The notes below the pieces were generated by a model that saw only the letters and a list, made by a program, of their open reading frames with translations, was not told the origin of the DNA and made no database searches. From Fagopyrum homotropicum (Eukaryota > Streptophyta > Magnoliopsida > Caryophyllales > Polygonaceae), in contig BSWB01000008.1 of assembly GCA_033239125.1 (NCBI GenBank), forward strand, positions 5,238,001 to 5,302,000: a stretch of 64,000 bases of DNA, in the 5' to 3' direction. Position numbers and translations under genes: made by a program. Positions 47,418-56,945 of the stretch are shown here, one piece after another (positions within the stretch are counted from its first letter, which is position 1; each line of letters begins with the position of its first letter).

Positions 47418-50400
47418 ATGCGAAGAACCCGCACTGGGAAGGAAATCGTTCTTTACGATCCCGAACCAGAAAAGACATACAAGCGACGTTTAAGAGAAGC
47501 AAAGATGGCCCAACAAGACAACCGCGATCTTGAGGCCGAATTGAAAGAGGTGTTAGAGCTGCTACGCCTCAGCAAGGAAGAACTAAGGCGAGAGAAGGAA
47601 GAAACTCGCACCAAAACTGAAGCAATCGAAGCAGAAATGGCCGTCATACGAGACCAGATTCTACTTAGACCGAGGGACGACCCAGTTTCCGATGCTGGAC
47701 CGAGGCAGGTTCCAGTTGCTGACCCTCGACCGAGGCAGGTCCCAGTACCAGACGCCCCGGCCGAGATACATCCACCTCGGATGCCAGTCCGAGATGTTCT
47801 TCTTGCAGGACTTCCACAAACCCTAGGTCAAAGGATGGACCCTAATCAACAACTGAGGCGTCCAAGAGTCAACCTAGGAGATCCAGCGGACCATGACTAT
47901 GAACTTCGACCGCAATTTCTATCCATGATTCGCCAATGCCAATTCAGAGGGATGGAGAAGGAATCACCACATCAACATCTTCAAAACTACGAGATCTTGA
48001 TGGAAACCTTGTGACCTTCCAGAATTGAAAATAACAACTACAAGCTAAGACCTTTTTACTTTTCTTTAAAAGATAGAGCTCTTACTTGGTATCAATCTCT
48101 TCCTCCAGGTAAAATTAGCACATGGGAGGAAATGTCTACGGAGTTCTTGACCAAATTCTTTCCCCCCTCAAAGACAGCTGAAATGAGAGGGAAGATAAAT
48201 GCTTTCATTATGAAGGACAAGGAGAGCTTGTCCAAGTCATGGGAGCGGTTCAAGTACATTCTTTTGGATTGCCCACATCATGGGATTCCAAAGTTAGAGT
48301 TATTGGAGATTTACTTCAAGGGACTGGACGGAAGCACCCAGTTCAATCTCCAACTACTCTCCGCCGGTACCTTCATGGACATGGCGATTGACGAGGCTTG
48401 GGACTTCATCGAGAAGCAAGCCTTGCATATGGAGAAGTACACCCACCAAGGAGCTGAAGGTGGAGTTAAGAGAGTCAACTTTCAAGAGACTCAATCCAAC
48501 AACAATCAACTCACGTCTTTGAAGAATGACGTGAAGCAATTGAAGGAACTCTTGGTTGCTCAAACCAAAAGGGAGGAGCAAGGACAAAGGAACAACAACA
48601 ACGGATACCGTAACAACAACAACGGTTCTCGGAACAACAATTACAACAACAACAATAGAGGATCCAATAGCAATAATTGGAGGGCGAACAACCAAAATAA
48701 CGGTAACAATCATTCAAACTCCAACTCTAACGATTCCTCTAACCCTTTCCTCTCTTCCCCTTCTTCTTCTTCTTCTACTCCATTAAAAAGCCAAGGGCAA
48801 GGGTCAAGTTCGTCTCAGCCAGAAAAGAAAGATGCAGTTCTGGAGGCTATCTTGATCAAGCTTAGTGCTATGGAGACTTCTATGACTTCATTTTCGAGGG
48901 CCCAAAAGTCCTTCGAACAACAACTTGCAAGTAGGGCGAATGAAGCGCCAAGAGATCCAGGGAAGCTTCCAACAAAGACGGAAAGCAACCCTAAGGGCCA
49001 GTGCATGGCCATAACGACGAGGAGTGGACTCAAAACTGCAGATCCAGCACCTCGTTCGACGCAGACCACCTCGGTCCAGATCCAGTCGAAGAATACCTCG
49101 ACCGAGATGCCAACCGAGGCGGAGCAACAGAAAGCGGAGGGGAAAACTGAAGTTTATGTTCCACCTCCTGCATACAAACCACCACTTCCATTCCCCCAGT
49201 CAAGGGCCAGAGCACATCTAGACAAGCACTTTGGTAAGTTCCTTGACTTGATGAATAAGCTGCATATTAACATTCCTTTCCTTGATGCTATTCTAGGAAT
49301 GCCCGCCTATGGGAAGTTCTTAGAGGAGATCCTATCAAGGAAAAGGAAATTGGAAGACTTTGGTGAAGTTAGGATGACATCTAAATCCTCGGAGCTTATT
49401 AAGATCATGAAGGAGAAGATGCCACCTAAGTTGAGAGATCCCGACTCATTTAGCATTCCCATTCAAGTTGGGGATGCCACTTGTGAAGCCCTTTGTGATC
49501 TAGGAGCCAACGTGAGCATCATACCGCTAGAGTTATGTATGAAGATCGGACTTGGAGAGCCCAAGCCGGTCTAGATTCGACTTTACATGGCGGATCGCTC
49601 CATCACCCATCCCGTGGGCATCTTGGAGGACGTCCCGGTCAAGTTAGGTAACTTTTATCTACCAATAGATTTTGTTGTACTTGACATTCCCGCAGATTAT
49701 CCTGTTCCTATTATTCTCGGGAGGCCATTTCTAGCAACTTCGGGTTGCAATGTGGATTGCAAGAACGCCAAGTTGAAATTCAACATTGGTGGCGATGAGG
49801 TGGAGTTCGCACTACTTGCAGCCATGAAAGGGGAGCAGCTAACATAGGATATCTTCAACATCTACGATGAAGAAGAATCAAGAGAATTGGTGAGCTCTAT
49901 CCTTATTAACGATCCACTCGAAAGAGTTATTAGTTTTAGTTTAATAGAGGAAGGTATAGATGCTTCTTGTGATGCAGATATACGGAGCTTAAAGGCACTG
50001 GAAGAAGATCCAGGAGCTAAAACTGAGACACTATTTCAGGAGATGAAGATCTCCAGTTTCGGTTCCAGTTGCAGTACCTCGACCGAGGCACTTTCTGGAC
50101 TGAGCGAGGCGACTGAAGAACATCTCGGTCAACGCCTATGCGCCTCGACCGAGGTCGATGGCGAGATGATGTCAACTGAGACTACTGAGAATAATAATCT
50201 TCTTACTCACTTCTCTGACATTCATCCTCAGTTGGTGGAACATTCCATCCGCCAACTTTCTGATAAAAACGGACCTTGGTATGCTGATATTGTGAATTAT
50301 CTTGTTTGCCAGGAAACACCGCCCGGATTGACGTACTCTCAAAAGAAGAGATTCTTCAAGGAAGTACGACATTACTACTGGGACGAGCCGCTGCTATTCA

Positions 50401-51551
50401 AGCGCGGGCCAGATGGGATGCTTCGAAGATGCATTCCTGAAGATGAAGTTAATAGCGTCATACGGCATTGCCATTCACTTCCTTGTGGAGGACATGCTAG
50501 TACCGATAAAACATGCGCTAAGGTATTGCGTTCCGGTTTCTTTTGGCCTACGTTATTTAAGGATGTACAAGCTTTTGTTGTCTCTTGTGATGCATGCCAA
50601 AGAACAGGAAACTTATCAAGGAGAAACGAGATGCCACTTAATAACATCCAGGAGGTGGAAATCTTTGATGTATGGGGGATTGACTTCATTGGACCTTTCC
50701 CATCCTCCGGAGGAAACCTCTATATCCTTCTTGCGGTTGATTACGTCTCTAGATGGGTTGAAGCCATTGCTTCTCCCACTAATGACGCCAAGGTGGTTGT
50801 GAAGTTCTTGAATAGAACCATCTTTCCACGATTTGGAACTCCGCGCATCATCATCAGCGATGGAGGAACGCATTTCATCAACCGGAAGTTCAAGGCACTT
50901 CTATCGAAGTATGGGGTAACCCACAAGGTATCAACTGCTTATCACCCTCAAACTAGTGGACAGGTCGAGATCTCGAATAGAGAAATCAAAGCAATTTTGG
51001 AGAAGACCGTCTCTAGAACGAGGAATGATTGGTCCATGAAATTGGACGATGCTCTTTGGGCGTACAGGACCGCATTTAAGACTCCCATAGGTACCACCCC
51101 TTATAATTTGGTATATGGGAAGTCTTGCCATTTGCCCGTTGAATTGAAACACAAAGCGTGTTGGGCGATCAAATGGCTGAATTTCGACATCAAAGAGGCC
51201 GGCGAGAAGCGACTGTTGGAACTCAACGAGCTGGAAGAGCTGCGTTTGAACGCTTATGAGAATGCCAAAATCTACAAAGAAAGGACGAAGAGATGGCATG
51301 ACAAGCGTATCGTCCCAAAGGAGCTTAACGAAGGAGACTTAGTTCTACTCTTCAACTCCCGCCTCCGCCTTTTTCCAGGTAAGTTGAAATCAAGATGGAC
51401 CGGACCTTATGTTGTGAAACATGTTTTTCCTCATGGTGCAGTTGAGATATGGGGCGAAACTAGCGGAAGCTTCAAGGTCAACGGTCATAGACTTAAGAAG
51501 TACCAACCGGAGACTCCGGTTGAGGAGGTTGCACCGATATACCTCATTTGA
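47418..51551 (+). pseudogene. Ath1-D gag-protease-integrase frame, three stops
   Basis: One reading frame of 1,378 codons without any frameshift, interrupted only by TGA at 48012, TAG at 49572 and TAG at 49845. Start ATG 47418 (MRRTRTGKE) was chosen by match with Ath1-A. Order: coiled-coil-like N-terminus with Glu/Arg runs; gag core about residues 200-330 (YQSLPPGK; FFPPSK; DCPHHGI); Asn-rich tract about 390-435 and no zinc knuckle; protease near 690 (DLGAN, where the other copies have DLGAS); linker with inverted repeats; then the integrase, with RHCHSLPCGGH near 1015, catalytic D of GIDFIGP, D of ISDGG and E of SGQVEIS at DD35E spacing, and a GPYVV tail. RT and RNase H are absent. The integrase motifs are complete. 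Confidence 0.92.
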
Positions 51552-51784
51552 TGACGCATTATGGTCCAGCTAGCGACCTTAAACCAAGCGCTTCTTGGGA
51601 GGCAACCCAAGGTATTGCATTCTTTTCCCGTTTTCTAGTCTAGCTTAGATAGTTTGCTTTTGCTTTGTTTTGTTTGTTTTTGGCGTCCTAGACAGATAAC
51701 AGGAGACATCTAAGGAAGGAGCATAACTGGAAGTACAGAAGTTCGAGAATTAGAGAAGACGAAGTTTGACTGAGACACATCGGT

Positions 51785-51905
51785 CCAGTCGAGGCCACCT
51801 CGACTGAGTTGATTCTTGAGCAACCGAGGCGACTAGGGTTTCAGCAGAACCACCTCGGTCAGTACCACCTCGGTCCAGTCGAGACCATCTCGACCGAGGT
51901 GACAC
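51785..51905. promoter_or_regulatory. Ath1 inverted repeats upstream of the internal TATA box
   Basis: Several full and half copies, including CATCTCGACCGAGGTG ending near 51901 and CACCTCGGTC at 51851, end about 16 bp before the TATA box at 51921. A perfect palindrome CACCTCGGCCGAGGTG is downstream at 52292-52307. Confidence 0.72.
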
Positions 51906-51920
51906 CAGTTCCAGGAACAA

Positions 51921-51930
51921 TATAAAAAGG
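51921..51930 (+). promoter_or_regulatory. Internal TATA box of Ath1-D
   Basis: TATAAAAAGGGG, 438 bp upstream of the env-like ATG. The 807-bp spacer 51552-52358 otherwise has no gene; a GAGGTAAAAAC at about 52107 could be a leader splice donor, at the same place as a GGTAAA in Ath1-A. Confidence 0.6.
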
Positions 51931-52358
51931 GGAAAAATTTATTTTTTCACTTTTTACCCAACTCAACTCGACCGCGGCGCCTCCTCACCTCGCTTCCTCA
52001 AATCTTGCTCGTTTTCGAAGATTTCCGCTTCCAAACTGCGATTGAAGGGTAGAGGATCCCATTGCAAGCACAGATCTGCAAAGAAATCGAACGAATCGAC
52101 CGAAACGAGGTAAAAACAGTCGAAACCCTAACTCGTTCATTCGTTTCGATTTAGGCTTTGGTTGCCCTTGAATCTGCTGAGAAAAGGCTTAAGTACCCCA
52201 TAGAAAGCAATTGTAGTGATTTTTGGGGGAAAAGAACTGGATTTTTGAGAGTTGAATCGCGAACTGTTTAAGCCACGGTCCAGTCGAACTGCACCTCGGC
52301 CGAGGTGATTCCTGAGTGTTGTCAGTGACCGAGGTGATCTGACAGTAGCTGAGAGAAA

Positions 52359-53744
52359 ATGAGTTCCGAACGTCGCCTTGCCCTCAGAGATAGATCCTCA
52401 CCTTCCCCTCCTTCCTCTTCTTCCCGACCTTACCGCCCGGTGATCCACGAGAGATGCCAGGTAGATTATGAGCGTATTTCGGGACGTCTAGTGATTGCAC
52501 CACGTTTCCTGGACGTGTCCGCTTTTGATTGCCTAGGGGTAGATGGAAACCTTAGGAGGATGATTACCACAGTCGGGCTGGATCAGTTTACTGAGATCCG
52601 AGCCCCAACCTACTTGGAGCCGACCTTAGAGTTCGTTAGCTCCTTCACCTACCTTCCCACAGAGCAGTCTGTGAAGTACCGGTTGATGAACCGGAACTTC
52701 ATAGTACCCCTTGAGGTTTGGAGAGACATCTTCGGCTTTCCTGAGCCCACCGCCACTGATTTCCCTTCCCGATCTGTAGCTAGGGAGTTCTGGGGGCAGA
52801 TAGCCCATATTACTGAGCACGCAGATAGATGGCGCCCTGGAGATTCTAGGGAGAAGGTCATCTTCCACCTAGCCTTTAGGTTAGCCCACAAGATATTCAG
52901 CGAGACACTTCTGGCACGTACTGAGATGCCCCAGAAGATCCGACAGGGCGAGCTTTTCAGTCTGTACTGTATGGTTACGGGGGGTTTCCCAGACTTTGGC
53001 TTGATCTTGGCAAAGGACCTGCACAAGATCAAGGCTAAAGCAAAGGGAGACATCTGCTGCGGAGGGCTTGTCACCCACATAGCTGCTTTTCATGCCATTG
53101 ACCTCAGTGCCTGTACGATGGTGGCGGCTCCGAAGCCGCTTGGATTGCAGGAGATGATCACTCGGCGGATTCTAGTTCCCCGAGGTCTGACCACTCTATA
53201 TGTTGCTATGCCGTGGGAGCTGACTGCGCCACAGGGGATCCGATGGTCTGCCCAGTTCACCGTTTATGACCCGCATTATTGGCAGACAGCTTGGGCTCCA
53301 CTGATGGAGGATCATAGGGAGGCAGCAGCTGCCCCAGCTGAGGAGGAGGAGGAGGCTGATGACGAGGATACGGTAGATGAGAGAGATGGTGAAGTCCCGA
53401 TGGATACAGGGACAGATACTGCAGGGACGAGCGCGCCGCCGATCATAGATCTGGATGATGATGAGACTGAGCCTGCACCAGCTGAGACTTCTCCGGTTAG
53501 ACCTGCTAGACACAGGAGACGCGGAGTGAGAGATCAGGATGCTCACAGACGGATTGATGACCTGACGGATCAGGTTATTGATTCGTATGCTGCTTTGTCG
53601 CTGGATATCCGTGAGATGCAGGAGCGGCAGCATTATCAGCACATCATGGCCCAGCTTCAGTTCGAGCGCATCATGGGTCATCCATTCGACCCGACTCAGT
53701 ATCCATACGTGCCACCACCACCACCACCGGATCGCGACTATTGA
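52359..53744 (+). CDS. Env-like (ATHILA ORF-1 type) protein, intact
   Basis: 461 codons, ATG at 52359 to TGA. Ser/Pro-rich N-terminus (10-30), a conserved core about 30-310 (PVIHERCQVDYER; APRFLDVSAFDC; CCGGLVTHIA; KPLGLQEMITRRI), an acidic run about 325-340, a second acidic patch (DLDDDETE), a basic patch (RPARHRRRGVR), a helix with many Gln/Glu/Arg, and a proline run near the end. No signal peptide or membrane span is visible, so it looks soluble and perhaps nuclear (inference from the charge pattern). Function of this family is unknown to me. It is open although gag-pol has three stops. It is preceded by its own TATA box. Confidence 0.88.
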   Translation: MSSERRLALRDRSSPSPPSSSSRPYRPVIHERCQVDYERISGRLVIAPRFLDVSAFDCLGVDGNLRRMITTVGLDQFTEIRAPTYLEPTLEFVSSFTYLPTEQSVKYRLMNRNFIVPLEVWRDIFGFPEPTATDFPSRSVAREFWGQIAHITEHADRWRPGDSREKVIFHLAFRLAHKIFSETLLARTEMPQKIRQGELFSLYCMVTGGFPDFGLILAKDLHKIKAKAKGDICCGGLVTHIAAFHAIDLSACTMVAAPKPLGLQEMITRRILVPRGLTTLYVAMPWELTAPQGIRWSAQFTVYDPHYWQTAWAPLMEDHREAAAAPAEEEEEADDEDTVDERDGEVPMDTGTDTAGTSAPPIIDLDDDETEPAPAETSPVRPARHRRRGVRDQDAHRRIDDLTDQVIDSYAALSLDIREMQERQHYQHIMAQLQFERIMGHPFDPTQYPYVPPPPPPDRDY

Positions 53745-53849
53745 GGAGCTGCAGGATTTTCTTTATTCTATTTTTATGCAGTTCAGCTTTTTATCCGGTG
53801 AGTACTCTTGTTTCTAGACTTATATTGACCCACTGGGACAGTGTGTCCC

Positions 53850-53864
53850 AAGTATGGGGTATTT
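53850..53864 (+). promoter_or_regulatory. Internal polypurine-like tract of Ath1-D
   Basis: AAGTATGGGGTATTT, identical over 15 bases to the terminal tract at 55214-55228. It lies about 100 bp after the env-like stop codon, following a GGGACAGTGTGTCCC inverted repeat. Confidence 0.7.
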
Positions 53865-54057
53865 GTTGTACTTATTTGATGACTACTTGATGTACTTATT
53901 TGATTTCCTTGATGTATGATTACTTTATCGGATATTTCATGTTTATGCTTCACTTCTGCATTTATATGCTTATCTGAGATTGCATGCATATTTACAGGTT
54001 ATTTGATTGAGAAAAACGTCGAAACTAAAAAAAAATGGTTTAAAAATTTTTTTTTTT

Positions 54058-54130
54058 ACCTCGACCGAGTCAGTCTTGGCCAAACGAGGCGTTTCACCTC
54101 GGTTGACCCAAGAACACCTCGACCGAGGTG
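54058..54130. promoter_or_regulatory. Ath1 inverted repeats in the 3' region
   Basis: Copies at 54058-54070 and 54095-54105 and a full CACCTCGACCGAGGTG at 54115-54130. No gene is nearby; the surrounding 53865-54566 is AT-rich non-coding sequence. Confidence 0.7.
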
Positions 54131-54566
54131 GGTTAACTGAGAGTTTTCGAAAATTATTTTTTTGTTACTTATCTGGATATGATCTCAGTGAAGACCTTGC
54201 TTACTGACTGGTTTTAAATTCTTTATGTGTTTGAAAGGTTTTATAATATGTTTAAGTTGCTAAATGCTTTGTTTGAAATTATTGGCATGTTTAATACTTT
54301 GTTTTATCTAAATTATGTTGAATTTGAAGGTTGACACCACATCATGAGTTCTCTCACTTTCTTCCTGGAAAGACCAAGGCAATTCATTCTTCTCTCTTCT
54401 TCTTCTTGATCATGCTTAGCCCCTCATATAAATTTTGCCTCCCCTTACCTATCCGGGAATTTGGAAGCAAGCGAAGTGGTGAAAGCAAGTGAAGTTAAAG
54501 TTGAGAAGTTGGCTGGAAGTGAAAGTGTTAGAAAGTAATAATAGGTTTGGGCAAGTCAATCATGAA

Positions 54567-54680
54567 GATGAGTAACTCGGCACCATTCACATAGCCGGGT
54601 GTTTGTGTCTTGCCAAAGTCGGATTGAGCGATATTCCTAACGGGTCATGGTATGTGCATCAAGGGTTTGATGCATCTCAA
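54567..54680 (+). other. Conserved non-coding element, Ath1-D copy
   Basis: 114 nt matching Ath2-C 38283-38396 except for three transitions. Contains the stem TGCATCAA/TTGATGCA with loop GGGT at 54655-54674. Similarity weakens but continues to about 54735. The rest of 54681-55213 has no gene. Confidence 0.85.
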
Positions 54681-55213
54681 GAAATTGATGATTGCGGATT
54701 TCCTAGGCTTCGGTTATTGTGCACCTCTGTCCATGCATTCCAAAAAGTAAAGTAAAAAGAAAAAAATGTGGAATAAGCAAAGCTTATTGGTGGAAGATGT
54801 TGCAAGTCAAAGTGGAAGTGAAGTTCATCCTTTTCCCGGATTCTAGCACCACATTACCTTACATACATCCCTACCCTACACGTTTCTTGACCTTTTCTTT
54901 TGGGAAGCCCTTGAGACCTTGAGCTTGTTGATTGACTTAGTGGTTTAAACTGGATTATACATGATTAATTTTGATAATTATGACTTATTATGCATTCCAT
55001 GGTTTTATGCAAAGATGAACAACTTTCCTATATTTATAAAATGTTTTGATCATATTTTGATTTTAAATTCCGTGAAGTATTCTCTTAGAGTGATCTATGA
55101 TTGTTGCACACCATAAAAATGTTTTTGAAAGACTTTTCATTGATTTTCATGACTTATAATCCATTCTATCTTGTCTTCTATATGCGGAACTTGCTTGGGG
55201 ACAAGCAAGGGCT

Positions 55214-55228
55214 AAGTATGGGGTATTT
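55214..55228 (+). promoter_or_regulatory. Terminal polypurine tract of Ath1-D
   Basis: AAGTATGGGGTATTT directly before the 3' LTR; preceded by CTTGCTTGGGGACAAGCAAG, an inverted repeat shared with Ath2-C. Confidence 0.8.
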
Positions 55229-56940
55229 TGATAGCATGAATTATAGTCTATATTTTGGGGTTTGTTTGGACGTTTTATCTTTCATAATCTGCATGTTTGT
55301 ATGTGTATTATGTGATTATATTACTATTTCATCTACCTTTGCGAGAATCGAGGTCTACACCTAGTTTTGTTGTAATTGTAGGTAAAATGGCACGTTTTGC
55401 ATCAATCAGGGACACCGACTCGACCGAGGAAGCATAGCCATGGATTAAAGATTCACTTTAGACCAGTTTTGAGAGATTTCACATTCAGTTCTGACTCACC
55501 TCGGTTGACTAGAGATTCATCTCGACCGAGGTGATCCAGAGACACCGACTCGACCGAGGCGAACACCTAGGACGCGGCGAGAATATTTTATTCTTGGCTG
55601 AGATCTTTTATCTTTGGAAGGTGATCTTATATTTTTGGGCTTGGCTCCTGGAAGGAAGAAGATCTTATATTTTACCTATTTTTATGGGAAGATATCTTTC
55701 TAAGATATTTTATCTTTGAAGGGTTATTTTCCTATAAAAAGGGTTGGATTTCCACAAATCCAAGAGGATGCTATACCATCGATCAGGGTTTATAGCACGC
55801 AGCAGCCATACTCCAGTGGGGAGATTTGAAGAACCTTTTTGAAGGTTGAAGGAAGATTGAAGATCATAGCTTTTATAGCTTTTTGAAGGGTTTTGTAAGA
55901 TTGTCTTTGATTCCCTTCCTTGTTGTCTTCTCTTGTTTGATTGTTATCCAAGGAACGCTTTTGTTGTGATATTTGATTCAGTTATTGAAGTCTTTTCATT
56001 GAATTCTTCTTGTTCAAATATTCACCTTCTTCTCATATATTTGATTAATACTTTCATGATGATGATGATGAGTGGCTAATTTCCTTGTGTGATTCTAGGG
56101 TGATTGGCTGAAGGTTGTGGGAAAAACAATGATAGAATAATCTTAGATTCCAGTAGGACCCTGAAAGTTCGAGTCTTTAACCTTAACCCTAAGCATCTCG
56201 CTCAGTCGATGAACATCTCGGCCGGGGTAGAATTTGGCTGACCGAGGTGACTTATCTGATCCTAAACTGAGAGTTAAGTGTTAGAGTTTGACAAATCCTA
56301 TCCTTATTACACCTTTCCTGATCCAATGCAAACTTAGGATGAGACTTACCCGGTAATTCCTTAGTTTGTGTACCAACGATCATAAGCGTAGGTAATAAAG
56401 GTTTATCCTTTATTGGGGTTTGAGTGTGCTTCCATCCCATCTTTGTGAGTTAGCCTGAGACTTACCTGGTAAAGGTTGATTCTATTCCCTTAGATGGTGT
56501 GTTAGTTTGAGGTTATAGTTCTTTATCTTAATTCCTTGAGACTTACCCGGTAATAGGAGTTACGGTTTAGGATTAGTGAGTAGTGAGACTTACCCGGTGA
56601 TCTATTCCACTTTAGTAACATCTTCCCCTTGCAAAAATCTCAGCTTTGTCCGCTTATCTTTAGATCTTGAGTTGGAACCACAACTAGACGCTTTAATTCC
56701 TAGAATTGCATGTTTGCTTTATTGACTTCTTATTCATCTTTGATTGTGTTAATTGCTCTTTTGGTTAGTATTCACGAAGCTTACCGTTATTGACTTTGTT
56801 TCACCGAGTCCCGGTGATCGACCCCTGGAATTTCTTGCTTTTTACTACGATTGCCCGTACACTGCGGGTTCGCATCCTTGTTTTAAGCTTAAGTCTAGGG
56901 TTATAAATTTAAAGCTTGCACGCACCGTTTGGAGCAAACA
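55229..56940 (+). repeat. 3' LTR of Ath1-D (1,712 bp)
   Basis: Pairs with 45542-47291. Differs by scattered substitutions, one extra GAT unit near 56060, and replacement of a stretch after GCATCAA (55400-55430) by a copy of a GACACCGACTCGACCGAGG segment found further along the LTR, which looks like a local template switch. Confidence 0.94.
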
Positions 56941-56945
56941 GAAGG

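Larger units (their letters stand above)
45542..56940 (+). mobile_element. Ath1-D: nearly intact RT-less Athila element (11.4 kb)
   Basis: Flanked by perfect 5-bp repeats GAAGG (45537-45541, 56941-56945) and inserted in Ath2-C gag. LTRs of 1,750 and 1,712 bp start TGATAGCATG and end GAACA or AAACA; by eye they differ by about 20 substitutions plus an indel of about 40 bp near 45720-45780. All parts except RT and RNase H are present and in order, so this copy moved recently. Confidence 0.95.

Noticed and set aside
47418..51551. Programmed stop-codon readthrough at the three stops of Ath1-D
   Set aside because: Ath1-A has sense codons at the two positions I could compare clearly and the stops differ in type and context, so simple decay is more likely.
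52359..53744. Calling the post-integrase ORF a true viral envelope protein
   Set aside because: No signal peptide, membrane span, or cleavage site is visible; only its position resembles env.
45849..54130. CRISPR or satellite array made of the CCTCGGTCGAGG motif
   Set aside because: Copies are dispersed with irregular spacing in a plant retrotransposon, not tandem with unique spacers.
45542..56940. RT of Ath1-D displaced by a nested insertion
   Set aside because: The protease-integrase frame is continuous with no insert between, and Ath1-A shows the same join, so the RT is absent, not moved.
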